A DNA stretch of 64,000 nt from Paenibacillus terricola (GCF_014779765.1 NZ_JACXZA010000001.1:1488001-1552000); one strand, 5' to 3'; shown: positions 41,678-51,364, counted from the stretch's first letter. Program-made: numbers and translations. The notes: a model not told the origin generated them from the sequence alone.

Positions 41678-42361
41678 ATGAGTAACAACATGACTATCAA
41701 TACCAGGAACAAAAACATGCCCAAATGGCTGATTGCAGTTATAAGTATGATGATTGCTTTTAGTGCTGTTCTGCCAGCCGCACACGCGGCATCGCCTTCG
41801 ACACTAAGCTATGGCACTACATCGCTGGATGTACCAGACCTGCAATTCCGTCTGAAAGTGCTCGGCTATTTCAATAACCCAACGGTAACGACCTATTACG
41901 GTTCGATGACGCAAGATGCCGTTGAACGTTTCCAAGCTGATTTCGGTCTGACGTCAGATGGCGTTGCCGGATCGAAAACATGGTCGCTGCTGAAGAAAGT
42001 TTCGGTCAACAAGGAAGAACTCGATCTGCTCGCTCGCATCATCTATGCGGAAGCGCGCGGTGAATCCTATAAAGGTCAAGTCGCAGTTGGTGCAGTCGTA
42101 ATGAATCGTGTCCAAGCGTCAGGATTCCCGAATACGGTTCGAGACGTTATTCTTCAATCGGGCGCTTTCACTGCCGTTGATGACGGCCAGTTCAATCTGA
42201 CGCCGGATAGCACGGCTTACCAGGCGGCAACGGACGCTGTTCGCGGCGTTGACCCTACAGGCAATGCGTTGTACTACTTCAATCCGAACACCGCAACATC
42301 GAGTTGGATCTGGTCGCGTAAGCAGACGGTTAAGATCGGCAATCATATTTTTGCCGTGTAA
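41678..42361 (+). CDS. cell-wall hydrolase, SleB-like with peptidoglycan-binding domain
   Basis: 227 residues. Signal peptide (cut near AHA-AS), a peptidoglycan-binding repeat domain (VPDLQFRLKVLGYFNNPTVT to KTWSLL), then a Hydrolase_2/SleB domain with the catalytic glutamate in IIYAEARGES. SleB is a lytic transglycosylase acting on spore cortex during germination; relatives such as CwlJ lack the binding domain. The order fits SleB, but no ypeB partner gene follows, so it may be one of several paralogues. The ATG at 41678 follows GGGGAG. Confidence 0.85.
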   Translation: MSNNMTINTRNKNMPKWLIAVISMMIAFSAVLPAAHAASPSTLSYGTTSLDVPDLQFRLKVLGYFNNPTVTTYYGSMTQDAVERFQADFGLTSDGVAGSKTWSLLKKVSVNKEELDLLARIIYAEARGESYKGQVAVGAVVMNRVQASGFPNTVRDVILQSGAFTAVDDGQFNLTPDSTAYQAATDAVRGVDPTGNALYYFNPNTATSSWIWSRKQTVKIGNHIFAV

Positions 42362-42387
42362 GAATGATATCATCCTGTTTATACACA

Positions 42388-42432
42388 AAAGGCCTTGCGT
42401 CGTCTCCAGTTGGAGATCTTCGCAAGGCCTTT
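42388..42432. terminator. bidirectional terminator
   Basis: AAAGGCCTTGCG and CGCAAGGCCTTT are perfect 12-bp arms with an inner TCTCCA/TGGAGA stem, between the SleB-like gene and the converging arsB gene. Confidence 0.8.
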
Positions 42433-42443
42433 ACTTCGATATA

Positions 42444-43736
42444 TTAGTGCAGAATCAGCAGCCATACATACAAGCCGCATAGTGTAATGAATAAGACTGG
42501 GATAGTCAATGCGATACCTGTCTTCATATAATCAACCCATGAAATCGACACGCCTTTGCGACTTAGCACATGAAGCCAGATGAGCGTGGCAAGCGAGCCG
42601 ATTGGCGTCATTTTGGGACCAAGATCCGATCCGATAATGTTCGAATAAATAAGAGCCTCCCGAATCGCGCCAGTTGTTTCCGTATCAGCCGTTGCGAGCG
42701 CGTCGATCATGACGGTCGGCAAGTTGTTCATCACAGAGGATAATATCGCAGCAACGAATCCGCCGCCTACGGATGCAGCGAACAATCCTTGATTAGCGAA
42801 CCACTGCAGCAAATCTGCAAGATGATCGGTTAAACCGACATTGCGCAGTCCATAGACGACAACGTACATGCCAATGGAGAATACGACAATCGACCACGGC
42901 GCCTGTTTCATAATTTCGCCAGTGTTGATATGAGGGCTGCGTCTAGCTGCAAGAAGCAGTACAGCAGAAGCGAAACCGGCGATGACGCATACCGGAACGG
43001 ACAGCCATTCGCTGGACATATAAGCTGCCATTAATACCGCTAATACAACCCAAGACAATTTGAACAATTGCATGTCCTTAATGACGGAATTCGGCTCCGG
43101 CAGATCGGATACGGTATATGGGGTGCCGATCGAACGGCGATAATATAGATATACAACGAGCAGGCTTGCCCCGATGGAGAATAAACCTGGTACGATCATT
43201 CGTCCAGCGTACTCGGCGAATCCAACGCCGAAGAAATCGGCTGCGACGATGTTGACGAGGTTGCTTATAATGAGCGGAACGGACGCTGTATCTGCGATGA
43301 AACCGCAGGCCATCACGAACGGAAGAATCATGCGATCCTTCATATTCAAGGCACGTACCGTTGCGAGTACGATTGGCGTTAGAATTAGCGCCGCTCCGTC
43401 ATTGGCGAAGAAGACCGATACGCCAGCGCCTAGCAGCACCATATAAACGAACAATCGTCGACCGCTTCCGCGGGCTAGACGAGCCATATGCAGCGCGGAC
43501 CATTCGAAGAATCCGATCTCATCCAATACAATCGAAATAATAATTATGCCGATAAACGTAAAAGTAGCGTTCCATACGATGGAGGTTACTTCGATGATGT
43601 CATGCCATCCGACGATCCCGAGCAGCACTGCGATTAAAGCGCCGCCGCTGGCCGACCAGCCGATATTGAGCTTGCGCGGCTGCCAGATGACCATACTTAC
43701 TGTAAGTGCGAATAATAGTGGTGCTAGAACGCCCAT
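42444..43736 (-). CDS. arsB: ArsB-type arsenite efflux permease
   Basis: 430 residues with about 12 membrane helices. FFANDGAALILTPIVLA and SNIIGSDLGPKMTPIGSLA, with the preceding SSVMNNLPTVMI, are hallmark segments of the ArsB family. ArsB expels arsenite or antimonite from the cell. The usual arsR and arsC partners are not adjacent, so regulation is unclear and other substrates of the related ArsB/NhaD family cannot be excluded. Confidence 0.85.
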   Translation of the reverse strand: MGVLAPLLFALTVSMVIWQPRKLNIGWSASGGALIAVLLGIVGWHDIIEVTSIVWNATFTFIGIIIISIVLDEIGFFEWSALHMARLARGSGRRLFVYMVLLGAGVSVFFANDGAALILTPIVLATVRALNMKDRMILPFVMACGFIADTASVPLIISNLVNIVAADFFGVGFAEYAGRMIVPGLFSIGASLLVVYLYYRRSIGTPYTVSDLPEPNSVIKDMQLFKLSWVVLAVLMAAYMSSEWLSVPVCVIAGFASAVLLLAARRSPHINTGEIMKQAPWSIVVFSIGMYVVVYGLRNVGLTDHLADLLQWFANQGLFAASVGGGFVAAILSSVMNNLPTVMIDALATADTETTGAIREALIYSNIIGSDLGPKMTPIGSLATLIWLHVLSRKGVSISWVDYMKTGIALTIPVLFITLCGLYVWLLILH

Positions 43737-43905
43737 GTTCCTGTAATCTCCCCATCCGTTACAATGCTGACTCCTTAAGCTATTATACGGATTTCTTTCA
43801 GGACGTAAATGATTTTATGCAAGGCGCTGGCGACGGCGTAATCGGCAGTGGTATGATGGACAGGAGAAAGATCGAATTTCGGTCCAATGGAGGGTACGAG
43901 CAGCA

Positions 43906-44193
43906 ATGAACTTGAACGTATTGAAAGCGGGAATGACGCACTCGGTAGAGGACGGCTATGTCGGCTTCGTCCATTTTGAAGTTGAAGGCCATGCGCGTAA
44001 GTACGAGATGGCGCTGCAGAGTAAGAAAGGCCGCGATTGGGGCTACAGCTTGTTCTTCCTCGATGGTTCGGGTCCAGAGGAACAGATCGAGCTTGTGGAG
44101 GATGCGATCGAAGACGATGACGATTTGTATTTCCGATTGATCGGCGAAGCGAAGGCTCAGCTTGTAGAATCAGAAGCGGCGCCAGAAGCTTGA
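43906..44193 (+). CDS. small acidic hypothetical protein
   Basis: 95 residues. Contains an acidic stretch (EEQIELVEDAIEDDDDLYF). No family recognised. A GGAGGG site is upstream. It lies 29 bp before a phosphoesterase gene, so they may be co-transcribed. Confidence 0.65.
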   Translation: MNLNVLKAGMTHSVEDGYVGFVHFEVEGHARKYEMALQSKKGRDWGYSLFFLDGSGPEEQIELVEDAIEDDDDLYFRLIGEAKAQLVESEAAPEA

Positions 44194-44222
44194 ACATAGC
44201 TGACGAATAGGAGCGTGGGCGC

Positions 44223-44729
44223 ATGCTAAAGGTAGTCGTTGTGTCCGACACCCACATGCCGCGAATGGCGAAGAAGCTGCCGGATCGGCTCGTCGAAGCG
44301 TTGAAGACGGCAGATGTCATTCTGCATGCAGGGGATTGGACGGATGTGTCGGTTGTAACGATGCTTCGCAAGTATGCGCCTGTGCATGGCATTTGCGGCA
44401 ACAACGACGGCCCGGAGCTTGTCCGGATGCTAGGGTTGCGCCGCATCGTAACGCTTGAAGAGGTACGAATCGGTATCGTTCACGGTCACGGACAGGGGAA
44501 ACGGGAGGATACGGAGACACGCGCATTCCGCGCGTTCGAACCTGGCGAGGTGGACGTTATTGTGTTTGGCCATTCGCATATACCGCTGCACAAGCAGCGC
44601 GAAGGTATTCTCCTATTCAATCCAGGATCGCCGACGGATCGGAGACGGTCCACGCATTACGCGTTCGGCATATTTAAGATACATGACGGCAGCTTAACGG
44701 CTGAACATGTGAAGTATTTGAACAAATGA
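44223..44729 (+). CDS. YfcE/MJ0936-type metallophosphoesterase
   Basis: 168 residues with all metal motifs in order: VVSDTH, HAGDW, GNND, VHGHG and FGHSH. This is the compact metallophosphoesterase family with a two-metal centre that hydrolyses small phosphodiesters; the physiological substrate is unknown. It is 25 bp upstream of a HAD phosphatase. Confidence 0.9.
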   Translation: MLKVVVVSDTHMPRMAKKLPDRLVEALKTADVILHAGDWTDVSVVTMLRKYAPVHGICGNNDGPELVRMLGLRRIVTLEEVRIGIVHGHGQGKREDTETRAFRAFEPGEVDVIVFGHSHIPLHKQREGILLFNPGSPTDRRRSTHYAFGIFKIHDGSLTAEHVKYLNK

Positions 44730-44754
44730 GAGATGGATGAGGGACTGGACGAAT

Positions 44755-45477
44755 ATGCAAGAAATTAAACATTTTTTCTTTGATATGGACGATACGCTGT
44801 ATGATCAGATGGAGCCGTTCCGCATGTCGCTCATTCGCGAGGGCATGTGGACGGATAAAGAATGGGCGGAATTCGACCATTTGTTCAAAAGAGTGCGTCA
44901 CCACAGCGATGAGCTGTGGGATGATTATGTTGCGGGCAAGATGACGCTTGAGGAAACACGCCGGCTGCGACTGATTCTTGCATTTGCCGAGTATGACATG
45001 AAAGTATCGGATGAGCTCGCAGATCGGCTTCAGCTTGCATATGAAGCGGAACAGCGCGTCATCCAACCATCGGCGGGCATCGTTTCACTGCTGGAGGCTA
45101 TCCGCGCCAAAGGTCATGACATCGGCATTATTACGAACGGGCCGGTCGTACACCAGACTCGCAAGATTGAGGCGCTCGGCGTGAGACGGTTCGCGAATGA
45201 AGGCTGGGTATTCGTCTCCGATGCGCTTGGCATGGCGAAACCGGATCCAAGATTGTTCGCGGAAGTGAACCGCCGTACCGGCACGAAGCCGGAGAACTGC
45301 ATCTACATCGGCGATAACTGGCGTAACGACGTCGTTGGCTCTTGTGAGTCTGGCTGGAGCTGTGTGTGGCTGAACAACCGCGGCCGTCAACCGGAATCGC
45401 ATCACCGTCCTACGCATGAAGTAAGCACGATCGAGGATATGACGCGCAAGCTGCTCGGTGTGGAAGTTACTATATAA
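44755..45477 (+). CDS. HAD family hydrolase
   Basis: 240 residues. HAD motifs: DMDDTLYD (nucleophile Asp), IITNGP (motif II), GMAKPDPRLF (motif III Lys) and YIGDNWRNDV (motif IV). The helical cap (residues about 15-90) is of C1 type, as in small-molecule phosphatases. ATG 44755 is chosen over an upstream in-frame start. It forms a short unit with the phosphoesterase gene. Confidence 0.9.
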   Translation: MQEIKHFFFDMDDTLYDQMEPFRMSLIREGMWTDKEWAEFDHLFKRVRHHSDELWDDYVAGKMTLEETRRLRLILAFAEYDMKVSDELADRLQLAYEAEQRVIQPSAGIVSLLEAIRAKGHDIGIITNGPVVHQTRKIEALGVRRFANEGWVFVSDALGMAKPDPRLFAEVNRRTGTKPENCIYIGDNWRNDVVGSCESGWSCVWLNNRGRQPESHHRPTHEVSTIEDMTRKLLGVEVTI

Positions 45478-45488
45478 GAGTTGGATTG

Positions 45489-45515
45489 AAAGCTCGTCCT
45501 AGGGACGGGCTTTTT
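45489..45515 (+). terminator. rho-independent terminator
   Basis: AAAGCTCGTCC pairs with GGACGGGCTTT (one G-T) and is followed by five T. Confidence 0.75.
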
Positions 45516-45666
45516 CTGTTTGTGTGGACTGCATATCGCCTTAATAAGAGGAAGATCGCCGTAGAAAAGGAAGGAATAAATATTTTTAGATAAACTTAAT
45601 CCATTATGCAAAAGTTGCTAGAATATAATGGTATATGAAACGTTTATATAGTTCGAGGTGATATTA

Positions 45667-48600
45667 ATGGAACACGCCGGCCACGCCAACAAAGAAACAT
45701 CGAAGGGTGGACGTACCGAAGCATCGGATAAGACGAAACCAGTCTCTGCTTATGCCGCCGATCCGATTCGGCAGCTTCAGCAGTCATTAGGAAACCGAGC
45801 GCTCGCTCGGATGATTCAAGCTAAGCTTACAATAGGACGGCCAGGGGACGTATATGAACAAGAGGCGGACCGTGTAGCCGAGCAGGTCATGCGGATGCCA
45901 ATTGCGGATGAGCATCTGCAATCCTGTTCGTGCAGCGAGAGCGCGCAAACTGAAAAAATCTCGTTCATCCAGCGCGAAGCAGCCACGGCGGCAACGCCAG
46001 AAGTGACGCCACGCGTCGAATCCGACATCGGAGCGTTGAAGAACGGAGGAACGCCTCTCTCCGAATCGGCGAGGGCTTTCTTCGAGCCCCGTTTCGGATA
46101 TGATTTCTCCCATGTACGCATTCACGATGACACTCGAGCGGCTCAAACCGCACAGGCGATCAACGCCCGGGCATTCACGACAGGACGGGATATCGTGTTC
46201 GGGACAGGCGAATATTCACCGGATACAGGAGAAGGCAAGCGGCTGCTCGCGCACGAGCTTACGCATGTCGTGCAGCAGAGTCAGACCACGGGAGGATTAG
46301 GACGTTTCGATGTGCAGAGACTTGGCGTTCCCAGCATACAGCGCTTCGAAGCTGGCATCCATGAGGAAGCAGAACGAACAGGCTTAATGACCGACGGATC
46401 CGGCAACATCATCAACAGCGGACGCGGGTTCACGGTCGAGGAGACCTCTGCCGTCTATTTCGGCAACTGGATGCGCGATATCAATCAGTTCTTTGTTCCT
46501 GCTGCCCAGGAATTTCTTAGCTCTAACGCGGTTTGGGCGATTGTTTCCTATCTCGCGGTGCACCATTTCGGGCGCGATATGACATCGGAGCAATTCGGCT
46601 ACTATATTCCGGCCGAGCATATCGACAATCCGGGGGGATTGACGAACCAGGACGATATCTTGCCTAAACCCCCTAACGTAACAGGAGCGCAGCCAACGAC
46701 ACGGCCGGCTGCCTTCGATACCCTTCAGGAGTCGGTAGAACCTAGCGGCAATGTTCTTGGAAAACCGTTGTTTTCAGCCGACCAGACGGGGGTCATGGCC
46801 CATATTCGGCGTACCAATTTGCACGTTGAGCGACGGTTGGAGCTCGCCGCTTTGACGGGCAGGAATCCGGAAGGGATGATGCACTTCGGCGCGGCGATGC
46901 ATGCCATTCAGGACTTGTTTGCCCATTCCAATTGGGCGGAAATCGCGGTCGGTCACCTGCTTAGCACGCAGGCCAATCTGCTGCCGTCGCTGACAGGCGA
47001 TGCGCGTAAGATCTTTAACTACTCAACAGAGGTCAATATATCAAAACCAGGAGCCAAGCCGTCTATGCGCCCGGTGCTTACGACCGGCACTTTCACCGGC
47101 GAAGATACGAAAGTATCGATCGCCAGCGTGGTTGAGCATTTTCTTCGCGAGGGATGGGAAGAGGAGCCGGCCAACAATGCAGAGCGCGAAGCGCAGAAGA
47201 AGTTTACTTTGGCAATGATCAAGGATTCCGAAAGTCAGCTGAGAGGCAATACGGAATTGTCTGCGGGCATTCGTCACGATCTTAGCCAGAACCATGTTCC
47301 TAATTTGGTGATCGATGCCATATTGAATGCTCCATACGCAGGCATATACACGTTCACGCATCTTCCGTTCCATATCCCTGACAAAGTACGACTTCCGATT
47401 CAACGCAGAATCAGGCATGCCATCTCGCAGGTACTTAAACCTGTAGCAGCGCGTGTCCAGGCGCAGGGACTTGATGCGCGGGTCGCGGATACTTCTCTTA
47501 TCCAGTATCTAGCGGACAATGAACGTACGGCTAAAGAGAAAACCGGCGAGAAGAAAGCCGCAGCGGAACGGCATGTTAAGGCAATGCTAGATACGCCGAA
47601 CGCTGTAATTGCTGGGCCGAGTCACAGCCAGATCAGCAAGGATCACTCGAACAGCCCGTTCTTCGGGGTGGCATTCGCGGTTGCCGTAGAAGCCGTCAGG
47701 CGTTTACGGGACAAAATGTTGGCCGCTTGGGAACAGCAATCGGGAGGCTCCACGCAGCCATTCAACTTCGAATGGAACGCATGGCCGAAGGAAGATGCCG
47801 CTAAAGGGCTTTATCACCAGACTCGCCACGCTACCGTGAAAGCGGCGAATGAGTCTCTCCAGCGCGGACGGCAGATCATCCAACAAGGCGGCGACAGCGA
47901 CAAGCCTTATAACTTGCAGGCCATGCGTCACGAATCCGCCGAACAGTTCCGAGCCGCAGCCAAGGCGCTGCTAACAGTAGCGAATGCACCGAATCAGGCG
48001 GCATCAGGGTTGCTGAATTTGGTCGAGCTCGATCGCGAACAAACCCAGATCCTTACCGAACGTGTGCAGAATCAGATCAAGGCAGCCGCTGAAGTGATTA
48101 AACAAACCGGAAAGAAAATCGATGGTGTATTGGAACTTAGCATGATCGCAACGGAGTTGAATACCTACGCGAACAAGGTGGAATCCGCAACAACTCATGC
48201 GCAGCGTGAACAGGCAGTTAACGATTTCCGCGCGATTCGCCAACGCATCATTGATGCGTTCGCTTCGCTTGATATCAAATCCGCCAACTCTAGGATGGGG
48301 GCCTTCCATGCAGCCGAAAGAGTCGTTCCTATTATTCTATTAGATAATGCTTTCCAGAGTGTTGACGTCACGTATTCCTCCTTGCAGCACGAGGTGCTTC
48401 AAGGTAAGGCAAGCATACCGAATCACCCAGTTAAAGATTTGCAAGTAGAGGAAATTAACCTGCCCGATCCTTCCAAATCATTTAATGGTTCAATACGGTC
48501 CGTTCCCGTTCAGGAACTGATCAAGGAGTCTAGAACGCTGATGTCCCATCCGTATGAAGACGCATGGTGGAAAGCGACAGTGACCAATTATATTAATACT

Positions 48601-48672
48601 CATAAGGACCGAATCCTCACGGATATAGAAGCAAGAAATGAAGGATATTCGTTCCTAAAGCATACGAAATAA
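45667..48672 (+). CDS. DUF4157 metallopeptidase-like protein with Het-C-like domain
   Basis: 1001 residues, no signal peptide. Residues about 30-80 have the leader QLQQSLGNRALARM and YEQEADRVAEQVMRMP found before DUF4157; the zinc motif HELTH is at 196-200 (LLAHELTHVVQQS). From about 230 to 430 it resembles the fungal Het-C family: FGNWMRDINQFF, AVHHFGRDM and MHFGAAMHAIQDLFAHSNW, with H412, D416, H420 and N422 in the conserved pattern. The rest (about 430-1001) is mostly helical. DUF4157 proteins are often cargo of contractile injection systems; no such genes are in the window. ATG 45667 follows GAGGTGAT. A toxin or competition role is inferred. Confidence 0.75.
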   Translation: MEHAGHANKETSKGGRTEASDKTKPVSAYAADPIRQLQQSLGNRALARMIQAKLTIGRPGDVYEQEADRVAEQVMRMPIADEHLQSCSCSESAQTEKISFIQREAATAATPEVTPRVESDIGALKNGGTPLSESARAFFEPRFGYDFSHVRIHDDTRAAQTAQAINARAFTTGRDIVFGTGEYSPDTGEGKRLLAHELTHVVQQSQTTGGLGRFDVQRLGVPSIQRFEAGIHEEAERTGLMTDGSGNIINSGRGFTVEETSAVYFGNWMRDINQFFVPAAQEFLSSNAVWAIVSYLAVHHFGRDMTSEQFGYYIPAEHIDNPGGLTNQDDILPKPPNVTGAQPTTRPAAFDTLQESVEPSGNVLGKPLFSADQTGVMAHIRRTNLHVERRLELAALTGRNPEGMMHFGAAMHAIQDLFAHSNWAEIAVGHLLSTQANLLPSLTGDARKIFNYSTEVNISKPGAKPSMRPVLTTGTFTGEDTKVSIASVVEHFLREGWEEEPANNAEREAQKKFTLAMIKDSESQLRGNTELSAGIRHDLSQNHVPNLVIDAILNAPYAGIYTFTHLPFHIPDKVRLPIQRRIRHAISQVLKPVAARVQAQGLDARVADTSLIQYLADNERTAKEKTGEKKAAAERHVKAMLDTPNAVIAGPSHSQISKDHSNSPFFGVAFAVAVEAVRRLRDKMLAAWEQQSGGSTQPFNFEWNAWPKEDAAKGLYHQTRHATVKAANESLQRGRQIIQQGGDSDKPYNLQAMRHESAEQFRAAAKALLTVANAPNQAASGLLNLVELDREQTQILTERVQNQIKAAAEVIKQTGKKIDGVLELSMIATELNTYANKVESATTHAQREQAVNDFRAIRQRIIDAFASLDIKSANSRMGAFHAAERVVPIILLDNAFQSVDVTYSSLQHEVLQGKASIPNHPVKDLQVEEINLPDPSKSFNGSIRSVPVQELIKESRTLMSHPYEDAWWKATVTNYINTHKDRILTDIEARNEGYSFLKHTK

Positions 48673-48724
48673 TGTAGGTAGGACGAAGATGTACGAGAAG
48701 AGGGGACGAATGAAGTTTTCCTGA

Positions 48725-48753
48725 AGTCGCATCGCATGATGATGCGGCTTTTT
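48725..48753 (+). terminator. rho-independent terminator
   Basis: AGTCGCATC pairs with GATGCGGCT around GCATGAT, followed by T runs, after the DUF4157 gene. Confidence 0.7.
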
Positions 48754-48798
48754 GTTTTTCCGCGTACAAGCCCCCAAGAAAAATCCGGCAAACACCTA

Positions 48799-48846
48799 TT
48801 GTCAAAACTAATGGTATTAGTTATAATAAAACTAATGGTATTAGTT
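48799..48846 (+). promoter_or_regulatory. promoter with two identical operators (MBL/TetR operon)
   Basis: TTGTCA (48799-48804) and TATAAT (48822-48827) are spaced by 17 bases. AACTAAT-GGT-ATTAGTT occurs twice exactly, at 48806-48822 (in the spacer) and at 48830-48846 (over the start region), 24 bp apart. The likely ligand-controlled repressor is the TetR protein at 49615, the second gene of the operon. Confidence 0.8.
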
Positions 48847-48871
48847 TTCTGAATCGAGGGAGGATAACGAT

Positions 48872-49618
48872 ATGAAAACAACGACAACTGGCGCTCTGAC
48901 GCAGCTGACTTTCTTGCCTTATCTCATGCCAATGAACTGCTATCTGTTGGAGGAAGAGGACGGACTTACACTAATCGATTGTGCGATGGGCTTCAGCGCG
49001 AAACATATTCAGCAGGCAGCAACAGAGATAGGCAAACCAATTACTCGCATTGTGTTAACGCATGCGCATGGCGACCATATTGGCGCTCTTGATTTACTCA
49101 AGCAGCAGCTTCCAGCTGCGAAAGTGTACATCTCTGCTCGTGACGCACGGCTCTTGCGCGGTGATCGCTCATTGGATTCGAATGAACCGCAGCAGCCGAT
49201 CAAAGGCAGCGTGCCGAAACCTGGCACAATCCGCACGACTCCTGACGTTGATCTCCAGCCAGGCGATAAAGTAGGCTCGTTAACGGTAATCCCTACACCG
49301 GGACATACACCTGGACATATCGCGTTGTGGCAGGAGAGCAGCCGCATATTGATCGCTGGCGATGCAATGCAGACTAAAGGTGGTATAGCGGTAGCGGGTA
49401 AAATGCAGCTGCGATTCCCATTCCCAGCCATGGCGACATGGAGCAAAGAAGAAGCAGTAGCAAGCGCGAAGCGGCTGCTCGCGCTGCAGCCTGAGGTGCT
49501 GGCCGTTGGCCATGGCGCATTGATGCATCAGCCCGCACAAGCAATGGCAGCTGCGATCCAAGCGGCTGAACAAGCGCTCCCAAGCGCAGCATCTGCACAA
49601 GGGAGAATCGGATCATGA
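48872..49618 (+). CDS. MBL-fold metallohydrolase
   Basis: 248 residues. The metal motif THAHGDHIGAL is complete, followed by GHTPGHIALW (metal ligand His), IAGDAMQT (Asp) and VGHGALM. Members include lactonases, glyoxalase II and beta-lactamases; this one is close to the general hydrolase group. It is first in an operon with an overlapping TetR gene (ATGA) that probably represses it. The substrate is unknown. Confidence 0.88.
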   Translation: MKTTTTGALTQLTFLPYLMPMNCYLLEEEDGLTLIDCAMGFSAKHIQQAATEIGKPITRIVLTHAHGDHIGALDLLKQQLPAAKVYISARDARLLRGDRSLDSNEPQQPIKGSVPKPGTIRTTPDVDLQPGDKVGSLTVIPTPGHTPGHIALWQESSRILIAGDAMQTKGGIAVAGKMQLRFPFPAMATWSKEEAVASAKRLLALQPEVLAVGHGALMHQPAQAMAAAIQAAEQALPSAASAQGRIGS

Positions 49619-50202
49619 GCCCAAGGGTCGGATTAGATGATGCCAGGATTATGCAGGCTGCGGCATCGATTGCGAATGAGACGGGGCTCCAATCGGTTAC
49701 ACTTGCCACTCTGGCGAAGCAATTGAACGTTCGCCCGCCATCCTTGTACAATCATGTTAATGGATTGCCGGAGATTCGGAATAAGCTGACGCTGCTCGGC
49801 TTGCAAGGCTTGCAAGCGGTAATGCATGAAGCAGTCTCGAAACAAAAACAGCCGGAGTCCGGTGCTATCCCTGCATTGGCGATTGCCTATGCAAAGTATG
49901 CTATAGAGCATCCAGGTTTGTATGAAGCAACAATCAATATCAACGCGAGAGAGCATTCTGAAGAGATCCAGCAGAAGGCCGCTGAGCTGGTGGACCTTGT
50001 CTCGAACGGGCTTCGGCCTTTTCTTCCATCAGCAGATGAAGCTGATCTTATCCATGCAGTAAGGGGATTTCGCAGCCTTCTGCACGGCTATACTTCGCTG
50101 ATCTTGAGTGGAGGCTTCAATATGGCGGTCGACCGGGATGAAAGCTTCCTCTATATGATTCGTGCCTATATGGCCGGTATTCAGCGGCAATCGGTTTTAT
50201 AG
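49615..50202 (+). CDS. TetR family regulator with TetR_C_33/WHG-type C-terminus
   Basis: 195 residues. HTH: SVTLATLAKQLNVRPPSLYN. The C-terminal domain has GFRSLLHGYTSLILSGGF, typical of the WHG-motif group. It overlaps the MBL gene by 4 bases, so translation is coupled. The paired 17-bp operators in the promoter suggest it represses its own operon. Confidence 0.88.
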   Translation: MSPRVGLDDARIMQAAASIANETGLQSVTLATLAKQLNVRPPSLYNHVNGLPEIRNKLTLLGLQGLQAVMHEAVSKQKQPESGAIPALAIAYAKYAIEHPGLYEATININAREHSEEIQQKAAELVDLVSNGLRPFLPSADEADLIHAVRGFRSLLHGYTSLILSGGFNMAVDRDESFLYMIRAYMAGIQRQSVL

Positions 50203-50261
50203 TGGTAAGATAAGAAGAATAATTCAAGCATGAGAAAGCCGCGAGGAGGCAGACGGACACG

Positions 50262-51272
50262 ATGTTAGTAACTCGAACAGAATATACGGATGCAGACAGC
50301 ACGATTCTGCCTATCGTGAGCGCGACAGAAGCCAATATAGATCATGAACGTCTGCATCGGACTTCCCGATCATTCCGTTCACTCGGTATGAAGAGCATCG
50401 TTCTGGTGAAAGACGGCGCCCTTGCGTGGGAATGGCATGACCTTGGCGAAGATCGTGTTGAGCCGCTTTTTTCCTGTACGAAGAGCGTATTGTCGCTTTT
50501 GATCGGAATTGCTGCGGATGAAGGGCTGCTGCGTGGATGGGATGAACCTGCTGTCCAATGGATCGAACCTTTGCAACGATCGGAAGACCCGCGAATTCAT
50601 CAAATAACGGTTGGTCATCTGTTAACGATGACTGCTGGCTTAGAGTGGGCTGATTTCGATAAGCCATATCGCGAGATGCGTCAGAGCGAAGATTGGGTTG
50701 CCTATTCAGCTGGCGTTCCTATGCTTCATGATCCTGGCAAAGTGTTCTGTTACAACAGCGGGGGTTCGCATATGCTATCTGCGATTCTGACCCAAGCGAC
50801 TGGGGAAAGTGCGATGCAGTACGCCTCAACTCGACTATTCGAGCCGCTTGCGATTCGTCATGCAGCTTGGAGCTCGAACAATGGCATTAATGAAGGCGGC
50901 ACAGGCCTCCATCTTGGTTCGCGGGACCTTGCGAAGTTAGGCTTGCTCTGCTTGCAGAGGGGTCAGATGAATGGCACGTCGATTGTCTCAACAGGATGGG
51001 TAGAGCAGACGACAAGATCGCATCATAAGGCGCTTAAGCATTATGAGCCGCGAATATATGGCGAGTACGGCGGTCACTGGTGGGTGGATGAAGGAGATGA
51101 GGCAAGCGGTCCGTTTTATTTTGCCTATGGGCATGGCGGTCAATATTTGATTGTTGCACCGAAGCTGGACGCTGTCGTTGTGATCCGCAAGAAGCCGTCG
51201 GGCAGAGGCAGCGGCATCCTCTCTCGCGACTTGTTCCACAACAGTATCATTCCATCCATCACGCTTGTCTGA
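50262..51272 (+). CDS. serine hydrolase, class C beta-lactamase-like
   Basis: 336 residues. Active-site motifs: SCTK (Ser71, Lys74), the YxN-like CYNSGG, and a GHGGQY near the C-terminus in place of KTG. This is the esterase/peptidase branch of the beta-lactamase fold. There is no signal peptide, so it is cytoplasmic and not a secreted beta-lactamase. It lies 59 bp after the TetR gene. Confidence 0.85.
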   Translation: MLVTRTEYTDADSTILPIVSATEANIDHERLHRTSRSFRSLGMKSIVLVKDGALAWEWHDLGEDRVEPLFSCTKSVLSLLIGIAADEGLLRGWDEPAVQWIEPLQRSEDPRIHQITVGHLLTMTAGLEWADFDKPYREMRQSEDWVAYSAGVPMLHDPGKVFCYNSGGSHMLSAILTQATGESAMQYASTRLFEPLAIRHAAWSSNNGINEGGTGLHLGSRDLAKLGLLCLQRGQMNGTSIVSTGWVEQTTRSHHKALKHYEPRIYGEYGGHWWVDEGDEASGPFYFAYGHGGQYLIVAPKLDAVVVIRKKPSGRGSGILSRDLFHNSIIPSITLV

Positions 51273-51364
51273 AATTTTACAGTCGGTGCACCAATTCGTA
51301 GTTCCGAATACGCTCTTGCATACATATTCTAGCAATATAGTATAGTTGCAAGAGGTGATGACGG

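Noticed and set aside
45601-45660. Sporulation-type promoter before the DUF4157 gene
   Set aside because: A TATAAT is visible at 45624-45629 but no consensus -35 for sigma-A, sigma-E or sigma-K could be supported.
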